The notes beneath the pieces were generated by a model, which saw nothing but the letters and a program-made list of their open reading frames with translations, did not search any database and was not told the origin of the DNA. DNA of 64,000 nucleotides. Origin: Prosthecobacter gellanilyticus. GTDB lineage: Bacteria; Verrucomicrobiota; Verrucomicrobiia; Verrucomicrobiales; Verrucomicrobiaceae. Positions 16,289-29,700 of the stretch are shown one piece after another. The stretch is taken from contig NZ_BKAG01000014.1 of assembly GCF_007992435.1 (NCBI RefSeq), forward strand, positions 90,390 to 154,389, given 5' to 3'. Positions within the stretch are counted from its first letter, which is position 1. Each line of letters starts with the position of its first letter. The translations under genes and the position numbers were made by a program.

Positions 16289-16797
16289 ACTTTACAGGCT
16301 ATTCCGTCAGTCGGTCCACAAGGCCTCCCCGAACCAAAATAACGGCAGCCGGAATTGTGTCGCTTTCCAGTCGAGCTGATAACGTGACTAGCTCCTGGCG
16401 AAGACGTCTGTGGAGATGAGGGCGTCAGTGAGTTCGATCCAGTCGAAGGTCGATAGGTCGGTGCAGGCGTTGAGACTACCTGACGACGCAAGGCTTCGTT
16501 CTCCTGCTGTAGTTGGGAAACTTTTGCTTCGAGCTCAGATATCCTTCTCAACAAAGCTTCAGAATCCGGCTTGGATCCGGCCGTTATCGCCTGGCGAGAC
16601 TCTGAACTGAGTTTGTCCAACGGGAGTCGAACCAAGCCGAAATCGGTCATCAAGGTCACTTCCACCTCCGTTGAGGACATGACTCGACCCTTGAGTTTAG
16701 ACCCATCTACAAGGCTGATGCCCATTGGTGTGTCGGCAGCAAGGCACTGACCAAGGCACGTTATGACGGCGGCAATCAGGAGGATTGTGGTTTTCAT
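16276..16797 (-). CDS. Exported SHD1-like/coiled-coil protein with Cys-rich tail
   Basis: 173 residues. Signal peptide (TTILLIAAVITCLGQCLAAD); then an SHD1/SH3-like module (SLVDGSKLKGRVMSSTEVEVTLMTDFGLVRLPLDKLS, about 28-66). A coiled coil (LRRISELEAKVSQLQQENEALRRQ) and a Ser/Thr/Pro linker follow. The terminal motif HNSGCRYFGSGRPCGPTDGIACKVCGG has five cysteines and is probably disulphide- or zinc-stabilised. This ending recurs in planctomycete/verrucomicrobial secreted proteins, to my knowledge without a defined function. Coupled to the EEP gene by a 13-base overlap. Confidence 0.7.
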   Translation of the reverse strand: MKTTILLIAAVITCLGQCLAADTPMGISLVDGSKLKGRVMSSTEVEVTLMTDFGLVRLPLDKLSSESRQAITAGSKPDSEALLRRISELEAKVSQLQQENEALRRQVVSTPAPTYRPSTGSNSLTPSSPQTSSPGASHVISSTGKRHNSGCRYFGSGRPCGPTDGIACKVCGG

Positions 16798-17320
16798 GGT
16801 GCGCGGGAGGTTGGAGAACCTAGTTCATCGTCAGGAAAACGCCAGTCAGGGTTCAGACTGCCTTTTCATGCGTGTCACAAAGGTTGGCTACCCTATGGTG
16901 TCCTTCTCGCTCATAAGCCCAGGCGGCCACGCGAGCTGAAGCATTTGCATCCGCAGAAAGCCATATAAAACCCACCCCACAAACAAGCCGCCTGATCAAC
17001 ACTGGCTCTTGTCCAACTTTGAGGGGAGCATTACAAGATTGAGGAAGTGATGCCGGAGATATGGGCGAAGGCCAAGTCACGCGACACGACCGGGCGATCA
17101 TCGTCATCGTCCAAGCCTGTGACCGCACGCCTTCAAACTGCGGCATAAGGTGCTTCCCGTTACGCTTACGGACGAAAGGAGCCACGTGTGTGCAAAGACC
17201 GGCAGAACAAATACACGTTCATGACCAGACCACGACACCTTTCCCCCTCCAAGATGACCTCGCTCACGCGTCCTAAACATGCCTTAATCCAGTGCCATTC
17301 ACGCCCGACCCTTTCCTGCT
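16798..17320. other. Intergenic stretch, no gene supported
   Basis: Open frames on both strands are Arg/Pro/His-rich and without motifs. The gap may hold the promoter of the EEP operon at its left edge. No hairpin with a T-run was identified after the lipoprotein gene stop. Confidence 0.4.
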
Positions 17321-17767
17321 CTATTTTGAGGACAGCCAGTTTGTTGCCTCGGGAGATAGGAACTCTATTGGATCGTACATCTCAACCTCAAATGACAGCT
17401 GCTTTTGCGCAAAAAGTTGATCAAATTTGGCCTTTTCTGAACTATCATGACGAAGAGGCAAGCATTCAAAATCGCCATCCAACTCCTTGATCGCCGATGC
17501 AATGTCATAAGGAACTCGAAACAAAATTATCCGATTGTTCGGAAGATCTTTCAATTTTGCCATCAACACCTCGAACGCCTTACTACCTCGTCCAATCAAC
17601 TCACCATTTAGGCGATATTCAGCACTTTTTAACGTTAGCCCATGGTCCCATTCAACCACAATTTGCCCTTGGTTCGCTTTTACTGGAACTGGATGAGACT
17701 TGCCGCACGACAAGACACATAAAATCAAACTCACAGAAGCGATGATGACAGTGATGTGACGTTGCAT
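17321..17767 (-). CDS. Lipoprotein directly downstream of the RHS gene, candidate immunity protein
   Basis: 148 residues. The signal peptide ends in a lipobox (ILCVLSC, Cys21), so the mature protein is likely membrane-anchored in the periplasm. The rest is a mixed alpha/beta domain (IVVEWDHGLTLKSAEYRLNGELIG, FEVLMAKLKDLPNNRIILFRVPYDIASAIKEL). The start is 11 bases past the stop of the giant RHS gene on the same strand, the usual place for the immunity gene of an RHS or other polymorphic toxin. No family recognised; the immunity role is inferred from position only. Confidence 0.55.
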   Translation of the reverse strand: MQRHITVIIASVSLILCVLSCGKSHPVPVKANQGQIVVEWDHGLTLKSAEYRLNGELIGRGSKAFEVLMAKLKDLPNNRIILFRVPYDIASAIKELDGDFECLPLRHDSSEKAKFDQLFAQKQLSFEVEMYDPIEFLSPEATNWLSSK

Positions 17768-17778
17768 AGTCGTTGAGA

Positions 17779-20700
17779 TTAAAGTTGGTCAGCCAGCCCA
17801 GTTTTCACGCTAAGACGCCCCGGGTCAATCGTTGGAGGGACTCCAGTTCCTGGAGCTCGTTGGTAATTCTGCGTATAGTCACATACATCTTTAAAGGAAT
17901 GAATATAACTACCCCCAATGCTTGTGCCATTCGCATAATATCTGTCCTTTCCTAGATATGTGAAATTTTCATTAACCCAATGGGACGGTGGCGGGGGATT
18001 CGTATTTTTGTTCCAAAGCTTTCCTGTGTCGCCTGGAATCCAATCGTCGGCTACCGCGTCAGGAGTAGTCTTCGAATTGTTACCATTGTAATTTGACCTT
18101 GGGTCATATGTTCCTTTGTTGTCCGCATAGTCCCCCATCATTCTAGCGAATTCTCCGGGCTTCGAACAATCCATAGCTCCGCCTGGTGTGTCCCTCAATT
18201 GAGTTAGGGCGGTCTTCCAATCCGTTGTAGGTTCCCAGTAGGATCTGAGTGAACCATCTTTGCGTCTTCCTCCCGTGAAAACTTCCTTCCAAGACGAAGC
18301 TGGATATACAGCACGACCGCTACTGAATACAACATTTTTTGCGAATTTCTCGAGGTATTCCACTGTTGCAATTCTCGCCTTCACGTGGGCGTCAAGATCA
18401 GCGACTGTTCTAAAGCTAAATTCTCGAGGCGAGGCAATTAAACATGAAACGATTTCGGACTGCAGAGTCGTTGTCACCTTTGCAGTTCCTGTGATCATGA
18501 CGATCGAATCTCCGCTAAGTGTCGTTCCTGTGCCAGGCTTGGAGGAATGACCCGACACACCTGCACCCGTAATGTAGCTGGCAAATGCCGACTTCTCCTT
18601 TTGGGGCACTCTAAGAGCCAGCCCACGTGGGTCAAAAGCGGTCCACGGATTTTGCTTCACATAGGCGTAGAGGTTGGGGCCGTCCACGAAGCCAGCGGGG
18701 TCGCGGCTCAACCACACGCCCGTCTCCAGATCACGGTAGCGGAAACCCTCATTCAAAAGGCCTGTTGGATCTTCATCCTTGCTGTTGCCACGTTGTTTGT
18801 CCGCATTCGTTCCCGTCTCTTTGGTACGCTTGCCAAATGCTTCATAGCTGGCGGTCCACGTTACCTCGCCTGAAGCATTAGTCTGTGCTACGATGTCTCC
18901 ACGCCCATTGCTGAGGTTGAATTTGGTAATGCCACTTCGCTGCGTGAAGAGCAGTCCACCCACGCCCCCACCCATGTCTGGGCCTCGTGTATAGACCACC
19001 TCGGATGTCGTCGCAGTAAAGGCTCCGGAACTGTCCGCAACATGCTCAGAAACACTCAACCCACCAGAGAATACGATTGCCGTATATTTGACGGGCTCAC
19101 CCGGCTTGGCCAGCGTCGTGTGAATCCGGCGAGTGCGATAGTCATAACGATGAAACCACAATTGCGTTCCCGTTGGTTTGGTATCGTGCACCTGAACCAG
19201 TCTGTTGAATGTGTCCCAGGTATAGGAACTGGAATGCGTTGTCGTGCCTCCCGTATCGTAGTTCGTGGAGTGCAGGCTTTTACGATTGCCGTTGAGGTCA
19301 TACGTCAGGTTTTGCCATTTTAATGTGTCCCCCGCAGGGCTGCGCTCTTCGGCAATGACGAGCTGATTGGCGTTGTTGTAGGTGTAAATCCATTTCGTTG
19401 GCTCGGCGGCATCAGCTACGGTGCCATCTGGATGGGTGACCGTTTTGCTGATTCGGTTATGGGAGCTGTCATAGGCATGACCGGTGACCAGGCGAGGAGC
19501 AGTGGCCGCCAGGCTCAGGGAAGCCGCTTCCCGAACTTCCTCTTTGGACAAGCGGTTGGACGCGTCATAGCTCATCGAGGTGATCCGAGCCCTGGCGGTT
19601 CCGCCACCACTGCCTGTCCATTGCTCGGATTGGGAGGTCACATTGCCCAGAGCGTCATGTGTCCATGAAAAACTTGCCACCACGCTTTCTGCCGATGGAG
19701 GATCCACAGCTCCTGGAGCAAGAAGCTGACGATGAGTAAGACGCCCAAGGCTGTCATAGGTATTGCGGGTGGACTGCCCGTTGGCTGAGGACAATGTCAG
19801 GGCACGTCCGGCAAGGTCATAACCGTAGCGTGTCGTTTTTTTGGCCGCATCAAAGCCTGTCAATGGGCCTTCATCGATACTCAGGGGGCGGTTGATCGCA
19901 TCGTAGCTTGTCACCGTTCGGCGGCCATGCGCAAACGTTGCTGACAGGCGGTTGCCAGCAAGGTCATAGGTATAACGGTGGGTCACGCCCTCGCCTGCAA
20001 TGTAGCGCCTGCCCCCCATGCGGAAAGGCTCATAGGTGATCCCGCCTCGTGTTTCTGAGATCATCCTGCCCAGATCATCGTAGGCATAAGACAGGCACCC
20101 GTCTGGGGCGTTGGATTCATAGACGATGGTCAAACGACCGGCAGAGTCATAGACTATGTCCCGGTAAGGCCGTGGACTTTCGGGCATGGCATTTTCAATG
20201 TCATAAGTCACTCGTTTGAGACGGTTGCGCAGATCGTATGCATAATCGGTTGTTAGACCCTTCGGTGACGTCTCGGAGACCTTGTTGGCACCATCATAGC
20301 GATAAGTCCATACGTCAGAAACTGCGTCCGCACCATAGCTGAGGCGTGATCCTTGGAAGGTCTGGGTAATGAGACGATTCTGAGCATCATAGGCAAACGT
20401 CGTCGTCTTGCCCCGTCCATCGGTCACGGACGTTCTGTTACCTGCGGCGTCATAAGCGAAGTTATTTTGAATGCCCGAGTGGTCCGTGGTGCCGATCAGC
20501 CTGCCAAAGGCATCGTAAACGTTGGTCACCGTTTGATCCAGCGCATTCGTGGTCGTCAACACATTGCCTTGGGCGTCCAAGGTCAGCTCAGACTCGTTGC
20601 CGAAGTCATCTACCGTTTTGACGAGCCTGCCCGCAGGGTCATAGAACTTGGTCGTCACTGCCCCCTGCGGGTCGGTCACCTCAAGGACACGTCCACTGGG

Positions 20701-23700
20701 ATCATAAACTGTGCTGATCATCGGCGACACCATCGGTGATCCGACTGGTTGCGAGGCGTCCACAACCAGAGGATGTGTCACCCTGGTCGGACGGTTACGG
20801 GCGTCATACTGTGTCGTGGTGGTATTACCCCGAGGGTCAGTAACACTTGTGGAATTGCCAACCAAATCGTAGTGAGTGAAGACCGATGTGGAAAGAGAAT
20901 TCTTCTGCACATTGATGCGCAGGGGCATCCCGGATGCATCAAAATGAGTGGTGGTCTCAATACCGTCCTCGGAGATGCTCTTCCAGGGTTTCCCATGAGG
21001 CGTGAGCATTTGCAAAACATGCGAACCGTCAGCAAAATAGGTATCAATCAGGCGATCCTGACAGTCGTAGATTAGAGCCTTGTTGGCTCCGATTACCGGC
21101 CCCGCCTGAGCGATAGGCTGAGGTGAGGCTGACATGTTGCGATAAGTGAACACAACCACACCCGCATCAGGAGCCCGCTTCGTCAGCGGCCTGTAAATAG
21201 CGTCGTAGGTGATGTATGTTTCATTCCCGCGAGCATCGAAGGCGTGGAGAGGCTTGAATCCAGAAACATCAAACACCGATCCGCCAACGAAGTCCTTGGT
21301 CTGTGACCGGCTCTTAGAAAGCCCTGTATCGGGGTCAACAAAAGGAGTGGTTAGGTGGTTGTCCGTAAAATAGACCGTGATGCGCTCTGCCGGATTTGTG
21401 GCCGAGGCGTTTGTCACCGAGCGAATAGGCCTGCCTAGCAGATCGTAGGTCAGTTCTGTCACTGTCCCGCGTGCGTCCACTTGCCGAACGGGCAGACCGA
21501 GATCGTTGTAACTAGTGGACGTGACAATGTCTGCTGGTGCTGCATCAGCGAGGCCGTTCCCGTTGAGGTCCACTGTGCTTTTGACCCTGCGGTTCAGCGC
21601 ATCGTATTCGTGGAAAACATTCCTGAAACATTCGTCTTGTTCCTGGATGATGTTCCCATGGGGGTCATACTTGATACGCTTGATAGCCCCATCCGGGAAA
21701 TGGGTCAGCGTGAGACGGTTACGCGAGTCATAGTAAAAGCGTGTGATTCGCCCGAGCGCATCTTCGGTCGATGCAGTGTTGCCGTTGAAATCATGAATCG
21801 TCTTCGTGGTACTGGTCTGGCCATCAATGATCCGCTCTTCGATGACGGTCCGCCACCAGTAGTCGTTCTGGTTCGTAAATGCGGCAATATTGCGCTTGGT
21901 GACGATGGATGGCGCGAGTCCTGCGGGAGGTGCATGCTGATCCCAAGGAGCTTGTGAGGCTGTGGGGTTGGAACTAGGAAGTGCCGAAAGAGTCTCCCTG
22001 GTCACGATCCCCGGGAACAACGAGTTCTCATACTCCATTGTTTTGCGGGAACCTCCTGCGTGTGGAACACCGCTGAATGCAATTGGTGAACCGTATCCCG
22101 TAACTTCAGAAAGCCTGCGCCCATACGGCTGCGTCAACGGGTCAGTCGGCATGTTCTCAAACCCATAAGACGTCACAACACCTTCCCCCGAAGCTGCGAG
22201 ATGCGACACTGAGGCCAGCTGTCTGGTGGCTGGGTCATAAGTGAAACTCTTCGTGTGCCCCATAGCGTTGATCTCCAGTGTCGGATCGTCATATTTTCCA
22301 ACACCGAATGAAACCACAGTTGAACCGTATTTAACTTTCACCACGCAATTGTCCCCGTAACCAAAAGTCGTTTTATGGCCGTCTTGATCCTCAGATTCAG
22401 ATAACGCAAAATGGGCTTGTGGAAGAAACGTGAACTTCTCCACTCCACCCATCGGGTCGACGATCCTCATCTTGGTGAATGTATATGTGGGCGTCTCGTC
22501 ATCTGGGACAGTGATTGCATAGGGGATCGGCTTTACGGGATCCGCAAATTCGTATCGGTAGACACGGTCCTTACCGTCACTCTGACGGACAGTGAACGAG
22601 GTTGTGATTTCGCTGTCGCCCTGGGCGACGGCCACAGTCTTCTTTGTGATTATCACAGGCGGTCCCTCCGGCGGGCTAACGGCCGTGAGAACCAAGGGCG
22701 ATCCTTTCGGCAGCTTTTTTGTGACATCCGCCACTGAAACAAAAGTGCCGGAAGACGGCTGCAGCTGGAAAACATAGGTATTACTGCGTTCATCTGTGAT
22801 CGAGGAGACAGCCACGTGCTGATGCGCGACTCCCAAAAGGTCATTCTCTTCCACCTCGTTAATCAATGTATGTCCATACTGGACTGCCGCAGAGCCACGC
22901 TGCACCTGCGTTAACAGCACGTCATCCTGAGGAGTAAACTTTGCTTGATCACTTACCTGTCTGATGATGGAGAGACCGGCTGACTGGGAGTACGTGTAAT
23001 TCGTCACATCACCTCCAGGGCCCTTGACTGCAACGACCTTGCCTCCTTCCTGAGTGATCGTGATTTTATATCCTGGTCGCTTGAGGTCTTCAATGGAGGA
23101 AGGAATCAACGTGGAGTACGATGGATAATGGTAATGGAGCTCGTTGCCGAGCCGATCCCTAACCTTGATCAAACGGGCATACTGAAGGCGCGTCTTTGAC
23201 TCGGAGCCTACAACTCTGTCATTCGAATAGAACTGGCTAAGCTCCGTGGGCAGCAATTCTTCATAGGTGCACACCGTGCCGAATTTCTTATGCAACGTTA
23301 ATTGGCCGCGAGACGACATTGTCTGGAGAGACGCGTGGCCATAACGCATGGCCGATCCTGGGTTTCCAGGCTGATCAGGAAGCTCTACGACGGGGGCGGT
23401 AACGACGTCTCCCACCAACACATTTTGACTGGATTTGGCGTCATCACTTTCTGCAAAGTTATGATACCAGAAAGGTCCCTGCACATGTTGGAACACCTGC
23501 GATTGTCCAGCCTCGTCAACGACCGTCGCTTTGGTTCCTTCGAAGGTGATGTAGCTGCAAACATTGGATGACCAGCCTGGCCCGAAAGGGAGATCAGGTC
23601 TCTCAGAAGGACGAAGACCTGATCTGACATTGTAGCAACTCGGAGCCAGATCTCTACGCACCTGCAACGGTAACAAGCTGCCCTCCGCCTCAACAAATAC

Positions 23701-26700
23701 GTCGCTTACCGAGTGCCTGAGCTGCGTGGTATAGGCATCGATATAGGTTTCTTCACCTCGTTGTCCGCTTTCGTCTTGGACTTGCGGCTTCGAATCAGCC
23801 ATGGGCACCCCGTTGAGTCCAACCTTGCGGTAACGTGAGCCAGCACCATCGTTGAATTGGAAATCGTCGCTTTCGCCATCCTCTGCCTCACCTGAATCCC
23901 AAAGAGTTACCATGATCATCTTGCCATCTGTAGGCGAGAATTGAAGGGGCTGACTTTTATTTTGGCCTTGAGGGATCTCTACCTCCTGAATCTCTTGAGT
24001 AAGAAATTGAGGTTCGTCATTCGCCCTGAGTCGATAAGTCCTGACGAGCAGCTTGAATGGAGGAAGAACCTGAACTGCGTCCGCTTCTATCTCGACGCGG
24101 ACCTCCATTGCATATGCGTCACTGTTAGGGTGGTCGCCGCCGCCGTTGGGAGGAGGAGGGTCGTTCTCATTGGGAAGATGTTCTTCTAAATCTCCCCAGT
24201 GAAGCCCGTTCACGAAAGTTCTAAATATTCCCCAGCGAATCTGAGGATCGGGAAGATCTGGATCATAATCAGCGTCATTGGATGAAATAATCTCATATTC
24301 TTGAACTGTTTCGACGGACTCCTCACCCACATAAGTTTCTCCAGGATGATTACGGCAGGGCGTTGTGTCCCCGGCAAAATCAGGAACTTCTTTGTCAGGC
24401 ACATGCTCCAAAACTCGTGTCAGAGGGTTATCTACACTAGCCTCCCCGTCGTCAGAACGCGTGAACATACCGGTAGGCCCTTGAGGCACAAAGTACCTGT
24501 CCACTGCCAGGAACGGACCGCCGCCCTCCACTTCAGGCTGCTCATACTTTGGAACGTCGTCCACCAGAACAAAACTTCCTGGATTTCCTACTGGCAGTTC
24601 GGAGGGAACGACAGGCTCCGCGGCCACAGGCAACACCCCAGGCTGAACAGGGATCTCAGGAGGAAGATTGGGAGGGACCGGTGGAGTCGGAGATGGCCGA
24701 ATTCGAATCGAGCATGGAATTGAATAAGATCTCTTGTAAGCATCCGTGACGCTTACGCTAAACGAAAAACTGCCAACTTGGCTTGGCCTTCCGCCAAGCA
24801 CACCAGATGCGGACAACGCCATACCCGGCGGGAATGAACCTCCTTTGATTTGAAAAACGGGAGATTCTGCGTTGGTGAGGAATTGCGTCGATGGATAAGG
24901 CTGGTTCAAGTATCCAGACACCAGAGTTGGCACACTCAATGTTAGAGGAGCCAGGCATCCAACCTTGACCAATGCCTCGGAGAATTTCCCATTGTTCTCA
25001 ACACGGACAATCGCACCGTACTGTCCGACTGAACTAATCTGTCCCGCCAATACTCCCGTCTCAGCATTTAACGCCACTCCTTGAGGTAGCGGAAGCAGTG
25101 GAGCTGGTGGTGGAGCCGTCTTGATTGTGAAATGGCTGGCGCCTGCCACCCCGCCTGAACGCGGAATGGCAAGATTGAAGGTTTCCCCGGTAGCGACAGC
25201 CTTGGTCGTATCATAGATTTTGATAGGACCTCGGATTTCTGGCCGTGGAGACACGCTCAGACGAATTGGCATTAGCTCATACTCACGCGTTTGTTCCGAG
25301 GCGGATGCTTTCTGCCTCACGATGCAGGGTAATTCGATAGTTCCGACATTATCTGCGGTGCCTTCGATTGTCACCACACGGCCATCCTGCGTCAAACTCA
25401 GCCAATCGGGCAAATTGCTTCCGTCCACAATCAGCTCTTCAAATTCAGGAGGAGGAACACCAAAGGGCAACGTGAATGTGTCCCGAAGTTCAAACGTCAC
25501 CGAGAATTCATCCTGTAAAACAGCCGAAGTAGCCCCCTCTGTTACCACGAGTTCAGCAACGGGAACACCGATATGAACACGTCGCCGTTGAGTACTACCC
25601 ATGCCAAAATTCGGCGTTGCCGCGACGTCAATATAGGTGTGATGAAACCCTCCCGGCACATCGCCTCGCAACGTCCTGCCTTGAAGGTGCAGCCAGTCCA
25701 GTGCAGGATTGTCCACCACCGTCAGCATGCCCGCACCGGCCGCAATTACCGCATCAACCACTTTAGCTTGATAAGTATTCTCATTCTCATCGAGACGATC
25801 CTCCATCGTGACTGGAACATAGGGAGTCAGAATACTGATCGGATCCTCAGGCGGAATTTCGACAACCTCACGCACTTCAAGCCATACCTGTCTCTGTGTT
25901 GATCTGCCTAAAGCGTCTATGGCTGTGACGGAAAACCCATACACAGTTGGCTCGTCGCGGTCGAGCATTCCTGACACTTGGTTAGTGACGGGGTCCAGGG
26001 TTAGTCCCTCTGGAAGAGATGGTGAGAATGTGAATTGATATGGGCCAAGTCCACCTGTCGCCGACAGCTGCACCGGCCCATAGGCTGTTGTAGCCCCTTG
26101 GTAGGCTGGAAAGAATGGCGCCGAAAGAGTAAGCGGCTCAGCTGAGACAATGGTGAACGTCTTTGACACACTGCGGATCGTGTCGTCCTTAACTGTCAAA
26201 GTAAACGTCACCGGGTCCGTGCTCCCTGACAATGAGCCAACCACCTTGCCATTCTTAATTTCAAGGCCCTCGGGGAACGATCCACTCATTTCAAAACGAA
26301 CTTCTCCCTCCGTCCCTGTCACCTTCAAATCGACAGGGCCGTAAGGCATTAATGGTCTTCCTGGTGGGAAAGTCGCGTTGAAGGTCAGTGGCAGAAAACC
26401 GCGGCCAATATAGAACTGCCGCGAGAAAGACGCCCCCGCATTGTCGGTGACTCGAAGCGTGAATGACCAACCTGGCTCGCCGCCAGGGTTGACCATGGTC
26501 CCTGAGATTCCACCGGAGCTTGTAAGATCCAAACCTGGTGGGAGACTTCCCGCGACCAAAGAAACCTGGTAGCCGCCAGCGCCTCCGATTAGAGATACAG
26601 CGCTCTCGTACCGGATTCCCTTGATAACTGCCGGAAGGTTTCCGGACATGCTCAATGGGGGTGGCGGTGGTGGGCTGTCCTGCTCACGGAATGAAAGCTC

Positions 26701-29700
26701 GATGTTCCTCACAACCGACTGGCCTAAGGCATCAGTGACTTTGACCAATGCTACATACCTGCCAGATGGAGGGTACTCTTCCTGGCCTTCCCCAAGGCCA
26801 AACCTGTCAGAGGTCCTCAAAGTGAGAGCTGAAGGCAACGTTACAGACGTGTCCTCCTGAAGCTCAAAAACATAAGGTGGCAGACCGCCAGTCTGAACAA
26901 TCGGTTCGGAAACGCTGGCATCTGAATAGTAGTAAACGAACCCAGCAGATGCATCCAAGGTGGAGCATACCTTGATGCTGTTGTTGATTATTCTGGTGAC
27001 ACCGCGCACATCTTTGAGTTCGAGAGCGAAGCTCATGTCCCCTTCGCCTGCACTCGAATCGACGGTTCCGGTAATCTGCCACATGGGTGATCCAGGTGGT
27101 GACTCAGGATCTTGCAAAAGAGATAGCCCCGAAGGCAACGAGGAACCCGATGCCAGCTGATATTCGTAGGGTGCCTGGCCTCCAGACGGAGAAAGTGTCA
27201 CGCTGAAAGGCACCCCATGAACAGCATTTCCCAACGAGCCTTCCGGCGAAGCTGGCAAGGGATCAGCACTTCGCGGATCGGTTGGTGTTCCGCCAATTGG
27301 AAAGAGCTCATCGTAGTTGCTCACGGAATCCAGGTCCCAGTCATCGTCATAGGCCCGTGCAGAATCCAGGGAGCCGTTGTCACGATGAAGAGCGGCAACG
27401 TGCAACTCATCGCGGAATACACGCTCATAGTCATTCAAAACAATACGCAAAACTGGTTGGCCGCCGATCAAGACAAGTTCGCCAGTCACATCATTCCTGT
27501 CGTTGACATCCAAGAGTGTATGTCCCTGCATAGTGAGGAAGGAACGAGGTTCCGTCTTGTTTCTGTATTCCTCGACATTAGTCAGGAAATCACCATCTGG
27601 ATCATCCGCTCCGTCGTGTGGATCTGACATGTTGAGGATGGTCGGGCGGCTAAGTTCATACACGTCGTCCATGCTGTCTCCATCAGTATCGAACTTGGTC
27701 TGCCAATTTGCTCGCACATCGAACCCTCTTTGGTATGCCTCCACATTGGTATACTCGTCGGAATCCAGGTTTCCGTTTTCGTCATCAGCATTGGTCTTGT
27801 CCAGCCCCCAAAAGTCTTCCAAACGGTCTGGGATACCGCCGTGATCAGTATCGGTCAGGTCAACTTCCGCGTGATCAGGAACACCATCTCCATCGCTATC
27901 AGAACTTAACGGGTTCAAGGCAAAGACGACGCCAAATTTGTCGTGTGCATGGACTTCCTCGTCATCCGTTAAGTAATCGTCATCTGAGTCCTGATCACGA
28001 GCATACGTTTGGTTGGTCAATTCCTCCCCGTCCCACAGACCATCATCATCGGTGTCCCTTTCAGCGGGGCTACTGTAGCTAATATAATAGGTCTCCCATT
28101 CATCTGTCAGTCCATCACCGTCTGTGTCTGTCAGATTGTCGCTCGTACCAAGAGCGGCCTCGAACTCAGCATGAAGTCCGTCACCGTCAGTGTCTGTGGT
28201 ATCGGTGAAATAATGGTAGCTCCAGTAAAGGACAAGCCGGTCGGAAAAGAAGTCATCATTCGAGTCCCACTTCGTCGAATCGGTCCCCAGCCATCCCTCC
28301 AATACTGGGCCGAGGCCATCCCCATCAACATCCGCCGCTGTGTCATCTACTGCGAGGACTTTGAAATAGTAGACCAGCCAGTCATGCGGTGCAGGATTGC
28401 CACCACCATTGCTAGTCGGACTTCCGTCATGCATCGGCACTTCCCAAGTAACGGCTAAATCATGCTCGACACTAGCGTTCAGCCCGTCCATGTCAGCATC
28501 GCGGTCCACGCCATTTATCGTAATCGTCTTGGTGTCTGACGAACCGTAAGCATTCGTAGCTGTGACGCTGAAAGAGAATCCCTGGGCTCCCATGGTACCG
28601 TAAAGCAAACCCGACGAACTCATGGCGACCCCTTCCGGCAACGAGTCCGCATTCCATGCAGCGGACTGTCCATCAACGCATCCAAATTGGATGGAGAAGG
28701 GAGTCCAGATGGATTCGTCGGGGTACGATCCCATATAAATCTCCACTCCTGGTGGAGGTGCGTTACCCACACTGATCGACGCATCTTGGGTAACTGAATT
28801 TGCCCCATCATGGACCTGCACGGTGAAGTTCCACGTGCCAGTAGCGCCTCCGCCCAGGCTGGCATTGCCCGCAATCTCACTGCCGGACAATGACAAACCA
28901 GGCGGCAAAGCCCCCGAAACAATACTCCAAGTATAAGATCCAGTTCCGCCCTGTGCATTGAACGACCAGGAGTAAGGTTCCCCATCTTGACCGTCTGACA
29001 GAGTCGCTGAACTCGTGATTAGCAGGTCCACAGGTGGTGCCGTTCCGATGTTAAGTGTCACCTCTTGATCACATGTACCGTCATTGGCGTTGGTCGTCCC
29101 CACGCGGACAACAAACGTGAATTGCCCGGTCGCCTCAGGAGTGCCCGAAAGTGTGCCGTTAGTCGACAGTGACAAGCTCGGCGGCAGTCCACCATTGGGG
29201 AGGCTCCATGTATATCCGCCAGTTCCTCCAGTTGCCGCGAATGACCAACCATAGGACTGGGAATAGGTCGCGTCAGGGAGCTGTGCATCACTGACAATCG
29301 CCAATGGCCCTGGTGGCGGAGCCTCAACTACCAAAACGTGGTTGATGCTCGTCCCACGATTGTCGCCATCCACGACTTGGACTGTGAAATGATACACACC
29401 TTCTGACACACCAGTGCCCTTCAAACATGCCCCGTCAAAGCTGAACTCAGATGGCAAATCTCCGGCGATAACACTCCAGGTCACTCCGCCACTGTGGCCC
29501 TCGACAAGAAATTCAGGAGAGACGTATTGGGTTCCAACGGTAGCCCGTGGGAGGCTCTCAGGCCCAAGGATGTTTATCGATGGACGAATGTCTGAAGGAA
29601 ACAGGAAGGATGGATCATCGCCATCATCGAAATAGGTCGACGAAGGGTATGAGACGGCGAGGGTTGGATCAGACGCTAGTTTAGTCTCATAGAAAGGGTT

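Noticed and set aside
16853..17185. 110-residue minus-strand frame in the gap before the lipoprotein gene
   Set aside because: No recognisable fold pattern or ribosome site, and the opposite frame is equally open.
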